NCBI GenBank assembly: GCA_026417615.1
Contig: JAOACY010000073.1
Coordinates: 1-40,664 of the forward strand
DNA length: 40,664 nucleotides
Direction of reading: 5' to 3'
DNA from: Clostridia bacterium
GTDB lineage: Bacteria; Bacillota; Clostridia; Acetivibrionales; JAFADI01
Shown here one piece after another: positions 8,477 to 16,364 of this stretch. Both the position numbers and the translations under genes were made by a program. The notes under the pieces are model-generated. The model searched no databases. It saw nothing but the letters and a program-made list of their open reading frames with translations, and was not told the origin of the DNA. Position 1 is the stretch's first letter. Every line of letters starts with the position of its first letter.

Positions 8477-9757
8477 ATGAAGGAGATAGTGATTATAGCA
8501 AAAAAAAAAGACGGTATATCGGAAAGGGAGCTTGCGGATGCGCTTATTCAATCTGTAGAAGACAGGAAAGAGGGGTTGAAAAGGGTACTGCTGCTGCCTC
8601 CCGACATTACAAGAATGCACTCTGGCGGAGGTAAGATAGCTGCCTTGTACTATAAAATGCTGAAGGATATCTGCGAGGTAGATATAATGCCGGCACTGGG
8701 CACCCATGACCCAATGACGGAAGAAGAATGCAAGGAGTTTTTTGGTGAGGATATACCAATGGGCAGCATTGTACCTCACAGATGGAGGCAGGATATCGTA
8801 AAAATTGGTCAGGTTCCGAAAGAATTTGTATCAGAGGTGTCCGGAGGCCTAGTTGATTTTCCTATAGGAGTTGAGGTAAACAAAAGAATTGCGGAAGGTT
8901 CATATGATCTTATCATCTCCATCGGGCAGGTGGTGCCGCATGAGGTTGTGGGGATGGCAAACTACAGCAAGAACATTTTTGTAGGCTGTGGCGGTAAGGA
9001 AATAATCAACAAATCCCACTTTCTGGGGGCGGTGTGCGGAATGGAAAAGGCAATGGGAAGAGACCATTTTGCGGTAAGGAAGGTTTTTGACTATGCAGAT
9101 CAACACTTTTTAAAAGATACTCCACTGATGTATGTCCTTACGGTAACTACTGTAGAAGAGGGAGATATTAACCTTGAGGGGCTGTATATAGGACGCAGCA
9201 GGAAGCTTTTCGAAATGGCTGTCGAGCTGTCTCAGAATAAGAACCTTACCTTTGTTGACAAGCCTCTGGAGAAGGTGGTTGTGAACCTTGACGAGAGAGA
9301 GTTTAAAAGCACCTGGATTGGAAATAAAGCCGTATACAGGACCAGAATGGCTATAGCTGATGGCGGTCAGCTTATTATACTTGCTCCGGGTGTGAGGAAA
9401 TTCGGAGAGGATGAATCAATAGACCGCCTCATTAGAAAATACGGCTACAGGGGCCGGGACAGAATACTGGAAAAATACAGGGAAAATTTAGACCTGCAGG
9501 AGAACATGTCTGCTGCAGCCCATCTGATTCATGGATCATCCGACAGCAGATTCTCAGTCACTTATTGTGTACGTCATATGTCAAGGAATGAAATTGAGGG
9601 AGCAGGGTTCGGGTATATGGATTATGAAGAGGCAGCAAAGTTGTACAACCCGGAGGTTTTAAAGGACGGCTTCAATGTGCTTCCAGACGGTGAAGAAATA
9701 TTCTATATCAGTAATCCTGCTATCGGTCTATGGGCTGATAAAAAGCGGTTTTGTTAA
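8477..9757 (+). CDS. LarA-family (nickel-pincer cofactor) 2-hydroxyacid racemase/epimerase homolog
   Basis: A 426-residue protein of the lactate racemase (LarA) superfamily. Compared from memory with L. plantarum LarA, the key positions are kept: DITR (43-46, cofactor region, LarA DHTR), GTHDP with H77 (LarA H108), PHEVVG with H155 (LarA H174) and K165 in NYSKN (LarA K184); H181 may be the nickel ligand. LarA enzymes shift a proton and hydride at C2 of alpha-hydroxy acids using a covalently bound nickel-pincer nucleotide made by LarB, LarE and LarC, none of which is in the window. Known superfamily members include sugar-acid C2-epimerases. Between a fructuronate reductase and uronate isomerase remnants it may interconvert aldonates such as mannonate and gluconate. 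Shine-Dalgarno AAGGGGTGA precedes ATG 8477. Family clear; substrate hypothetical. Confidence 0.8.
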   Translation: MKEIVIIAKKKDGISERELADALIQSVEDRKEGLKRVLLLPPDITRMHSGGGKIAALYYKMLKDICEVDIMPALGTHDPMTEEECKEFFGEDIPMGSIVPHRWRQDIVKIGQVPKEFVSEVSGGLVDFPIGVEVNKRIAEGSYDLIISIGQVVPHEVVGMANYSKNIFVGCGGKEIINKSHFLGAVCGMEKAMGRDHFAVRKVFDYADQHFLKDTPLMYVLTVTTVEEGDINLEGLYIGRSRKLFEMAVELSQNKNLTFVDKPLEKVVVNLDEREFKSTWIGNKAVYRTRMAIADGGQLIILAPGVRKFGEDESIDRLIRKYGYRGRDRILEKYRENLDLQENMSAAAHLIHGSSDSRFSVTYCVRHMSRNEIEGAGFGYMDYEEAAKLYNPEVLKDGFNVLPDGEEIFYISNPAIGLWADKKRFC

Positions 9758-9780
9758 ATAAACATGAATGGAGGATGAGT

Positions 9781-11636
9781 ATGGACTGGAAATTGTTTGT
9801 ATCAAACTGCCTTTCAAAGGAAACAGATGTCAAAAAGCTGCAGGAATGCGCATAAGTAAACTTTAACCAATATGGCGTGTACCCCTTTTCAATTCAATCC
9901 CATGACGTGAGCATACTATTTATGGCAAAAACTCTGAACGGAAAAAACTCATAGTTTGCGGTAAAAGCAGAACATACGGACAATTTGAGGGGGATGAGCA
10001 GGAACTGGAGGGAATGTCCATAAAGGTATGCGGAATGACTCATGAATACTGCAGCGTTATCAGAAATATATTCGCCTTCACAGCTTCTGTAAAAGTCCTG
10101 AGAGGCGGCACCTCAATCGGTATTGGAGACCGTATTGGGCTTGCAACCGCAGGTCAAATAAGATTGATGAAGGACAGCAATGTCAAGCCTGTGTTCGCGC
10201 AGAAGTCCATAAGGGAGCTTAATCTTACAGGGCGGAATTACCCTGAAGTACCTGATGATGCAAGCTGGGCTGTATTCCAGGAAGGATATACAAAGGGTTT
10301 CGGTCCTGTTGTTGGAAAAGTGACCAAAGGAAACTGTCATTTGAATCCTGCAGAGATTGCAAATAACAAAAGCTACAGGAATATTACAGAGGTGTGGCTT
10401 GGAGGAGACCATTACAAATGGCGTGCCATGAGAAGCAACGGGACACCGGAAAGGTATGTCACAGGTGATGCCAGTGACCGGGAGAAGTTCGACAAATGGG
10501 CTGAAACCATGCCAGCATGTATTGGAAACCCTCTGTACCACTGGACTCACCTAGAGCTGAAGAGGTATTTTGGAATAGAGAAGATATTATCACCAAAGAC
10601 AGCGGAAGAAATTTGGGAAGCTTGCAACCAGATGCTCAAAAGAGATGAATTTACTGCAAGAGGACTTATCAATGCTTCCAATGTCAAGGTGATTTGTACA
10701 ACCGACAATCCTGCAGACAGCCTTGAACACCATAAGGCAATTGCTGCAGACAGTACTTTTGACGTTAAGGTGTTGCCTACCTTCAGACCGGATAACAGCT
10801 TTAATATTGATAAGCCAGGTTTTGTTGATTGGATTGGGAAGCTTGGAGGAGCAGTGGGCTTTACAATCAAATCCTTTGAGGACCTGAAAAATGCACTGGA
10901 AATGAGAATTCAGTATTTTCACGATGTGGGCTGCAGAATATCCGATCATGCACTTGATACGGTTTCATACTTGCAGATATCAGATAGCCATGCGGAAAGT
11001 ATATTGAAAAAAGCCCTTGGTGGTATGCCTTTAACAGATGAAGAAATCACAGGCTACAAGACATCCGTGATGACATTCCTGGGCAGGCAGTATGCAAAAT
11101 TCGGCTGGGCGATGCAGCTTCATGTTGCTACAATCAGAAACAACAGCAGCAGAATGTTTAAGAAGCTGGGGCCGGATACGGGTTTCGATGCAATAGGGGA
11201 TACTCCTCTAGCTCATTCCCTGGCTTCGTTCCTCAACGCTCTTGATGAAACTGATGAGCTTCCCAAAACCATTCTTTATACCTTGAATCCCAGCGCAAAT
11301 GAGGTTCTTGGCACAATCATGGGCTGCTTCCAGGGTGGCGGTATACCTGGCAAGATCCAGTTCGGCTCTGGTTGGTGGTTCAACGACCAAAAGGACGGCA
11401 TGATACGGCAGATGGTTGCACTTGCCAATTTAGGGCTGCTTGGAAGGTTTGTGGGTATGCTGACGGACTCAAGGAGCTTTTTGTCATATACAAGGCATGA
11501 ATACTTCAGACGTATATTGTGCAATCTGATCGGAACCTGGGTTGAAGACGGTGAGGCACCCAATGATATTGAGCTTTTGGGCAAAATGGTGCAGGATATC
11601 TGCTACAACAACGCAAAAGAGTATTTTGGAATATAA
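9781..11636 (+). pseudogene. uxaC: Broken chimera of tagaturonate epimerase (uxaE') and uronate isomerase ('uxaC)
   Basis: From ATG 9781 (GGAGGATGAG upstream) the frame runs 24 codons to TAA 9853-9855. UxaE-like sequence continues past it and then needs a one-base correction in an A6 run (about 9942-9947), giving KKLIVCGKSRTYGQFEGDE and onward into the open frame from 10014. This part matches UxaE (compare GIGDRIGLATAGQIR, PVFAQKSIREL, DDASWAVFQEGYTKGFG). Near 10329 it switches within the same frame to uronate isomerase: GNCHLNPAEIA, GGDHYKWRAMRSNG, IGNPLYHWTHLEL, FGSGWWFNDQKDG and the normal C-terminus. UxaC normally has FDYHCHL; here the first metal-binding His of HxH is Asn, and about 27 N-terminal residues are gone. 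A deletion between adjacent uxaE and uxaC genes explains this. Neither activity is expected. Confidence 0.85.
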
Positions 11637-11637
11637 T

Positions 11638-11704
11638 GTTAACACATAGGGTCAAAAGGGGAAAGTTATTGCAGAAACGTCCCATTTTGACCCTATGTGT
11701 TAAC
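11638..11704. repeat. Long perfect-type hairpin after the uxaE'-'uxaC locus
   Basis: A 23-bp inverted repeat (11638-11660 with 11681-11704, one single-base bulge) beginning and ending with GTTAAC, loop about 20 nt. No T run follows. The loop-proximal right arm has ACGTCCC, like the other GTCCC hairpins in the window. It closes the operon. Confidence 0.8.
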
Positions 11705-11716
11705 CGCCCATAATAA

Positions 11717-11902
11717 TTGAGCATAAAGTTGGTAGATAAAAAACGCAGGCACAACTATTTACGAAAAGAGAGATTTGAATTGCTAAAAAGCATACTGGAC
11801 TGCACAACGCTGAATAATGGAATAAAAATAGCCTGGTTGGGACTGGAGTTTTACCAGGTCAGCAAAGGCATTGAAGTTATAAACGCTGTAAAAGCTGCCT
11901 AA
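11717..11902 (+). other. Unrecognised short open frame, possibly a remnant
   Basis: A 61-codon frame, lysine/arginine-rich at its start (KKRRHNYLRKERFELLK). No good start signal is seen. It lies between a long hairpin and an IS3 remnant, so it may be an insertion-sequence or gene fragment. I cannot assign it. Confidence 0.2.
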
Positions 11903-11987
11903 CAAGCCTCATGCAGAAGGATGTGGGAGTGATATTGTCAATATTACTTGAAACATTTTTGCCGAACAATTTGTGGCTTTGGCTCTG

Positions 11988-12028
11988 GTATATAATGGGA
12001 TGGAGCATAGCTAAATCCCATTATATAC
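11988..12028. repeat. Perfect 14-bp inverted repeat
   Basis: GTATATAATGGGAT (11988-12001) and ATCCCATTATATAC (12015-12028) with a 13-nt loop. It lies 25 nt from the stop of an IS3 transposase remnant. It could be a mobile-element relic or an RNA hairpin; no T run follows on either strand. Confidence 0.6.
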
Positions 12029-12052
12029 AAGTAGGCTGCTTTGCTCCATTTG

Positions 12053-12216
12053 TTACGCTGTTTTAGCACACTGTTCATCATAATACTTTTTTCTTTTCAC
12101 CATAGGAGGAAGTCCTCCATTAGCAGAACGTATCCTGTGATTGTTCCAATAACTCATGAAATATCTCCATATTAAGCTCTTGACTTCTGCCATTGGCATT
12201 TTCTTGGTATCAGTTA
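12053..12216 (-). mobile_element. IS3-family transposase remnant (C-terminal end)
   Basis: On the minus strand the frame reads MPMAEVKSLIWRYFMSYWNN, then HRIRSANGGLPPMVKRK, and ends at 12053-12055. The YWNNxRI...GGLPPxxxR pattern is the C-terminus of IS3-family OrfB integrases. The catalytic core is missing. No terminal inverted repeats or target duplication are recognised. It differs from the IS3 remnant at 17516-17900. Confidence 0.7.
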
Positions 12217-12232
12217 TTGACACGAAAAGCTG

Positions 12233-13084
12233 TCAGTTCCCCTGTCCACTTGACATCCTGTACTGTCCGGGTGACATTCCCACTGTTTTCTTAAACACCT
12301 TAAGGAAATTGGAATAATCGTTAAAGCCGCTTTGCAGACTGGCTTCGGTTACACTATTTCCTGATGACAGAAGAGTCTTTGCCCTGGAAATCCTCTTGTA
12401 GACAATATACTCATGCAGATTGCTGCCGGTGGAGTTCTTAAAAAGGCGGCTGAGGTATGATCCGTTTATAAAAAACCTTTTTGAAAGGCTTGTAAGTGTG
12501 AGGTCACTTTCAAGGTTCTCATCAATATAATCAAGAATTGGAATAAGTTTTTCCGGTATGTTGGGGTGCACTTCATCTTGCTGGGCGCCTTTGAAGCACC
12601 TGTTAAGTTCTACCAGAAATTCAAGGAAAAATGTTAACAAAAGAAGGCCTGATTCTCCGCTGACGGAGTTTTTTGCCTGTTCAAGCCTTGAGAATAAACT
12701 CAATATATTTGTAAATTGTGCTTTACTATAGCTTATTTTATTAAACTCTCCTTTAGGCCTTTTTTCAAAGCAATGCAGAAGATCAAAGCCTGGAGGTGCG
12801 AACATCTGTATAAAGGATGGATCAAAGTGAATGAGCTTTCTTTCATATGGCTGCTTGGACAGGAAGGAGGGCTTGTGAATTTCATGGCTGTTCATCACAA
12901 GCAGATCTCCGTATTTTAAATTATAAACCTTTTTTTCGATAAAGTAGTTTACATCTCCGGAAATAAAGAAATAAACCTCGTATAAATTATGAAGATGAAA
13001 ATCCATTTGAATTTGTGGGATATCATCTCTTGAATGTGAGAAATTCAAATACCTGTCTATATCTTTGTAGTATTCATTCAGCAT
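12233..13084 (-). CDS. AraC-family transcriptional regulator (cupin + AraC HTH)
   Basis: A 283-residue regulator with an N-terminal cupin-type sensor (HLHNLYEVYFFISGDVNYF; YNLKYGDLLVMNSHEIHKP) and a C-terminal AraC double HTH (TLTSLSKRFFINGSYLSRLF; VTEASLQSGFNDYSNFLKVF; VGMSPGQYR). It is divergent from the isomerase/oxidoreductase operon at 13212-17411 across 127 bp, so it is the likely local regulator. It parallels the AraC gene at 3688-4548 closely enough to be a paralog. The Shine-Dalgarno is weak (AGG 6 nt before ATG). Confidence 0.9.
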   Translation of the reverse strand: MLNEYYKDIDRYLNFSHSRDDIPQIQMDFHLHNLYEVYFFISGDVNYFIEKKVYNLKYGDLLVMNSHEIHKPSFLSKQPYERKLIHFDPSFIQMFAPPGFDLLHCFEKRPKGEFNKISYSKAQFTNILSLFSRLEQAKNSVSGESGLLLLTFFLEFLVELNRCFKGAQQDEVHPNIPEKLIPILDYIDENLESDLTLTSLSKRFFINGSYLSRLFKNSTGSNLHEYIVYKRISRAKTLLSSGNSVTEASLQSGFNDYSNFLKVFKKTVGMSPGQYRMSSGQGN

Positions 13085-13211
13085 ATGTACCTGTTACCCA
13101 TTAATTAAGTTTAAAAAAACCATTTTTTTATCAAAAAAAGCAAGGACTACGTAGTTATTATACTATAAAATCAAATTACAAGTAAAATATTTTTAAAAAG
13201 TTGGTGACATA
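13085..13211. promoter_or_regulatory. Divergent control region of the AraC gene and the isomerase operon
   Basis: AT-rich. It contains the 10-bp palindrome ACTACGTAGT (13146-13155) directly before a -10-like TATACT (13159-13164) facing the operon. No good -35 is seen, which would suit an activator-dependent promoter. GGTGA precedes ATG 13212. Confidence 0.35.
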
Positions 13212-14072
13212 ATGATTTTGGGAGTTTTCACTGTATGTATGCCTGAGTATGACATTTCTGAAACTGTCAAGGTTATAAAAGAATTGGGCTATGATGGTGT
13301 TGAATGGAGGGTTTCCACCCCTGCTCCACAGGACAAGCGTGAAGACTATACCTATGAAACACGTTACTGGTGCTACAATAAAAGTACTCTTGATATTGGA
13401 AGTATTGAAGCAGAAGCGGAGAAGGCGAAGGCACTGTGTGATGAATATGGTATAAAATTGTATTCTCTAACCACATATCTAAAACCTTGCGATGTACAGG
13501 ACATTGAAAAGGTATTAAAGGCCGCAGCTAAAATCAACTGCCCCAACATCAGGGTATTTTCACCGAATTATGACGAAAAGGAAGGTTACAGGGTGCTCTT
13601 TGACAGGACAGTGGAAGAGACAAAAGTCCTGGAAAAACTGGCCCAGAAGTATGGTGTGCGCATCAACTTTGAAATACATATGGGGAATATTATACCAAGT
13701 GCCAGCGCAGCATACAGGTTTGCATCCCATTTTGACCCAAAGCATATAGGCATAATTTTTGACCCAGGGAACATGGTGCATGAGGGTTTTGAGAACTACA
13801 GACTCGGTTTGGAACTTTTGGGAGATTACCTGGCATATGTGCATGTTAAAAATGCTGTCTGGTCTATGGAATACAGCTCCGAGGAAGGCGCTGAAAAATG
13901 GAAGCCGAAATGGTCGCCTCTCAAGAAAGGGTATGCGGACTTGAAAAAGCTGTTCGAAGTGCTAAAAGACTTGGGCTACAATGGATATGTGTCACTTGAG
14001 GACTTTACAAACGAAGTGGATACCTATTCAAAACTAAAAAATAATGCAGAATACCTTAGAGCATTAACATAG
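13212..14072 (+). CDS. Sugar isomerase/epimerase, xylose isomerase-like TIM barrel
   Basis: A 286-residue (beta/alpha)8 protein of the AP-endonuclease-2/xylose isomerase-like family. The expected metal ligands appear in order: E154 (INFEIH), D184 (IIFDPGN), H211 (YVHVKN) and E263 (VSLEDF). Members act as sugar or inositol isomerases/epimerases/dehydratases or as beta-eliminating lyases on 3-keto-glycosides. It heads a run of three Gfo/Idh/MocA oxidoreductases; such pairs are common in inositol catabolism and in glycoside 3-oxidation. The substrate cannot be read from sequence. Confidence 0.85.
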   Translation: MILGVFTVCMPEYDISETVKVIKELGYDGVEWRVSTPAPQDKREDYTYETRYWCYNKSTLDIGSIEAEAEKAKALCDEYGIKLYSLTTYLKPCDVQDIEKVLKAAAKINCPNIRVFSPNYDEKEGYRVLFDRTVEETKVLEKLAQKYGVRINFEIHMGNIIPSASAAYRFASHFDPKHIGIIFDPGNMVHEGFENYRLGLELLGDYLAYVHVKNAVWSMEYSSEEGAEKWKPKWSPLKKGYADLKKLFEVLKDLGYNGYVSLEDFTNEVDTYSKLKNNAEYLRALT

Positions 14073-14103
14073 CAATGAAAATAAAGGGACGAGGAGATAA
14101 AAC

Positions 14104-15177
14104 ATGCAGAAAGCAGACGGAATGAATTATTCGCCCCAGGGAAAGCCGAAGCCGGTTTGTGACAAGGGAGACTTTGTATTTGCGGCAATGGCTCTGGACC
14201 ACGGGCACATTTACGGAATGTGCAATGGGCTGACAGAAGCCGGTGGAGAACTGAAATACGTATATGACCCTGACCCTCTGAAGGTTGAGAAGTTCTGTAA
14301 AACCTATCCTCAAGTAAAACCGGTACAAAGCCCTGAGGAGATTTTAAATGATAAATCAATTAAGCTTGTTGCCGCTGCGGCTGTGACATCAGAGAGGGGA
14401 CCACTGGGGTTAAGAGTAATGGATCACGGCAAGGACTATTTTACCGACAAGGCTCCCTTCACAACACTGGAGCAGCTTGAGGCAGCGAGAGTAAAGGTAA
14501 GGGAAACAGGCAAAAAATACATGGTATACTATAGTGAACGGCTTCATGTGGAAAGTGCAATTTTTGCCGGGCAGCTGGTTAAAGACGGCGCCATTGGAAA
14601 GGTGATTCATGTCATGGGCATGGGACCGCACCGCCTGAATGCACCCAGCAGGCCGGAATGGTTCTTCAAGAAAGAAAAATATGGCGGAATCCTCTGTGAT
14701 ATAGGGAGCCATCAGATTGAGCAGTACCTGTTTTTTTCAGGAGAAGAGGATGCTGAAGTTGTAAGGAGTCAGGTTGCAAATTATAATCACAGCAATTTCC
14801 CTGAGCTGGAGGATTTCGGTGAAGCTATGCTGGTAGGCAAAAACGGCACAACCAACTACTTCAGGGTTGATTGGTTCACCCCCGATGGTTTAAGTACATG
14901 GGGTGACGGGCGTACAGTTATCCTCGGGACCAAAGGGTATATTGAATTAAGAAAATACACGGATATAGCAAGGGATAAACAGGGCGACCATGTATACCTT
15001 GTAGACGATGAAGGTGAGAAGCACTTTGCTGTAAACGGTCAAAAAGGCTTCCCATTCTTTGGGGAGTTAATACTTGACTGTTTGAACAGAACTGAAAAGG
15101 CTATGACGCAGGAGCATGTGTTTAAAGCCGCCGAACTGTGCCTCAAGGCTCAAAAACAGGCAGTTGTCATTAAATAG
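14104..15177 (+). CDS. Gfo/Idh/MocA-family oxidoreductase (divergent)
   Basis: A 357-residue member of the glucose-fructose oxidoreductase family. The usual N-terminal GxGxxG is not obvious; its place is taken by AAMALDHGHIYGM. The EKP dinucleotide-binding motif appears as DKAPF, and the substrate-side His motif as GGILCDIGSHQIEQYLF. It may therefore bind cofactor differently or act on an unusual glycoside. GAGGAG lies about 7 nt before ATG 14104. It follows the isomerase by 31 nt and precedes a second paralog by 11 nt, so the genes are co-transcribed. Confidence 0.85.
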   Translation: MQKADGMNYSPQGKPKPVCDKGDFVFAAMALDHGHIYGMCNGLTEAGGELKYVYDPDPLKVEKFCKTYPQVKPVQSPEEILNDKSIKLVAAAAVTSERGPLGLRVMDHGKDYFTDKAPFTTLEQLEAARVKVRETGKKYMVYYSERLHVESAIFAGQLVKDGAIGKVIHVMGMGPHRLNAPSRPEWFFKKEKYGGILCDIGSHQIEQYLFFSGEEDAEVVRSQVANYNHSNFPELEDFGEAMLVGKNGTTNYFRVDWFTPDGLSTWGDGRTVILGTKGYIELRKYTDIARDKQGDHVYLVDDEGEKHFAVNGQKGFPFFGELILDCLNRTEKAMTQEHVFKAAELCLKAQKQAVVIK

Positions 15178-15188
15178 GGAGGCTGGTT

Positions 15189-16349
15189 ATGGATAAGGTT
15201 AGAATAGGAATAATCGGGCTTGGGAATATGGGCACCAATCATGGGAAAAGCCTCATGAGAGGTGATGTACCCGGAGGAGAACTTACCGCTGTATGCGATA
15301 CAAACCCGGATAGGCTTAAATGGGCAAGGGAAAACTTTGGAGATAAGGTTCAGGTTTTTGAAAGCAGTGATGCAATGTATGAGGCAAAAGCCATTGATGC
15401 TGCATTTATTGCAACTCCCCATTATGATCATCCTCCACAGGCTATAAAAGCTTTCAGTCACGGCTGCAACGTTCTGGTTGAAAAACCTGCAGGTGTATAC
15501 ACAAAGCAGGTAAGAGAAATGAATGAGGCTGCGTTAAAAAGCGGGAAAGTTTTCGCTATTATGTACAACCAGCGCACAAACCCCCTGTACCAGAAGCTTA
15601 GGGACTTGATAAAATCAGGAGAGCTTGGTGAGCTTAGGAGGACAAACTGGATAATAACAAACTGGTATCGTTCCCAGAGTTATTATGATTCAGGCGGATG
15701 GCGTGCAACCTGGGCAGGTGAGGGGGGCGGCGTACTCCTGAACCAGGACCCACACCAGCTGGACTTGTGGCAGTGGACATGCGGAATGCCCACTAGAGTG
15801 CGTGCTTTTATGGCATTTGGAAAGTACCACAATATAGAGGTCGAGGATGATGTAACAGCATACGTGGAGTATGAAAACGGTGCAACAGGAGTTTTTGTAA
15901 CCAGTACGGCGGACAGCCCCGGAACAAACCGCTTTGAGGTGACGGGAGACAGGGGGAAGATTGTGATAGAGGATAATAAACTCACCTTTTGGAGGCTGCG
16001 TGTTCCTGAAAGACAGTTCAACGCAGAGTACAAGGGCGGCTTCGGAGAGCCGGAATGCTGGAAATGCGAAGTGCCTGTCAACGGAGAAAACACACAACAT
16101 GCAGGAATAATGAGAAACTGGGTGGATGCTATCTTAAAAGGAAAAGAGCTTCTGGCTCCAGGTGTGGAAGGCATAAACGGACTTCAGATCTCCAACGCTA
16201 TGCACCTGTCTGCCTGGACCGACAGCTGGATTGACATACCTGTGAATGAAGAACTGTTTTATGACAAATTGATGGAGAGAATTAAAACTTCGAGGTTCAA
16301 GAAGGAAGTAATTGCAGGTAAAATCCTCGATGTGAGCGGAACCCACTGA
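15189..16349 (+). CDS. Gfo/Idh/MocA-family oxidoreductase
   Basis: A 386-residue NAD(P)-dependent sugar or inositol dehydrogenase-type protein. The Rossmann motif GLGNMGTNHGK is at the N-terminus, EKPAGVYTKQ carries the family EKP Lys, and the DSGGWRATWAGEGGGVLLNQ plus DPHQLDLWQW region forms the substrate site, with the Asp/His pair usual for C2/C3-type oxidation. GGGAGG precedes ATG 15189. It is closer to the downstream paralog (DSGWRGTWSKEGGGVLINQ) than to the upstream one. Confidence 0.9.
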   Translation: MDKVRIGIIGLGNMGTNHGKSLMRGDVPGGELTAVCDTNPDRLKWARENFGDKVQVFESSDAMYEAKAIDAAFIATPHYDHPPQAIKAFSHGCNVLVEKPAGVYTKQVREMNEAALKSGKVFAIMYNQRTNPLYQKLRDLIKSGELGELRRTNWIITNWYRSQSYYDSGGWRATWAGEGGGVLLNQDPHQLDLWQWTCGMPTRVRAFMAFGKYHNIEVEDDVTAYVEYENGATGVFVTSTADSPGTNRFEVTGDRGKIVIEDNKLTFWRLRVPERQFNAEYKGGFGEPECWKCEVPVNGENTQHAGIMRNWVDAILKGKELLAPGVEGINGLQISNAMHLSAWTDSWIDIPVNEELFYDKLMERIKTSRFKKEVIAGKILDVSGTH

Positions 16350-16364
16350 AAAAGGAATGAGGGA

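Noticed and set aside
10014-11636. Intact 540-residue glucuronate isomerase
   Set aside because: The first ~105 residues are UxaE, not UxaC; the HxH metal motif is damaged and the upstream UxaE part carries a stop and a frameshift.
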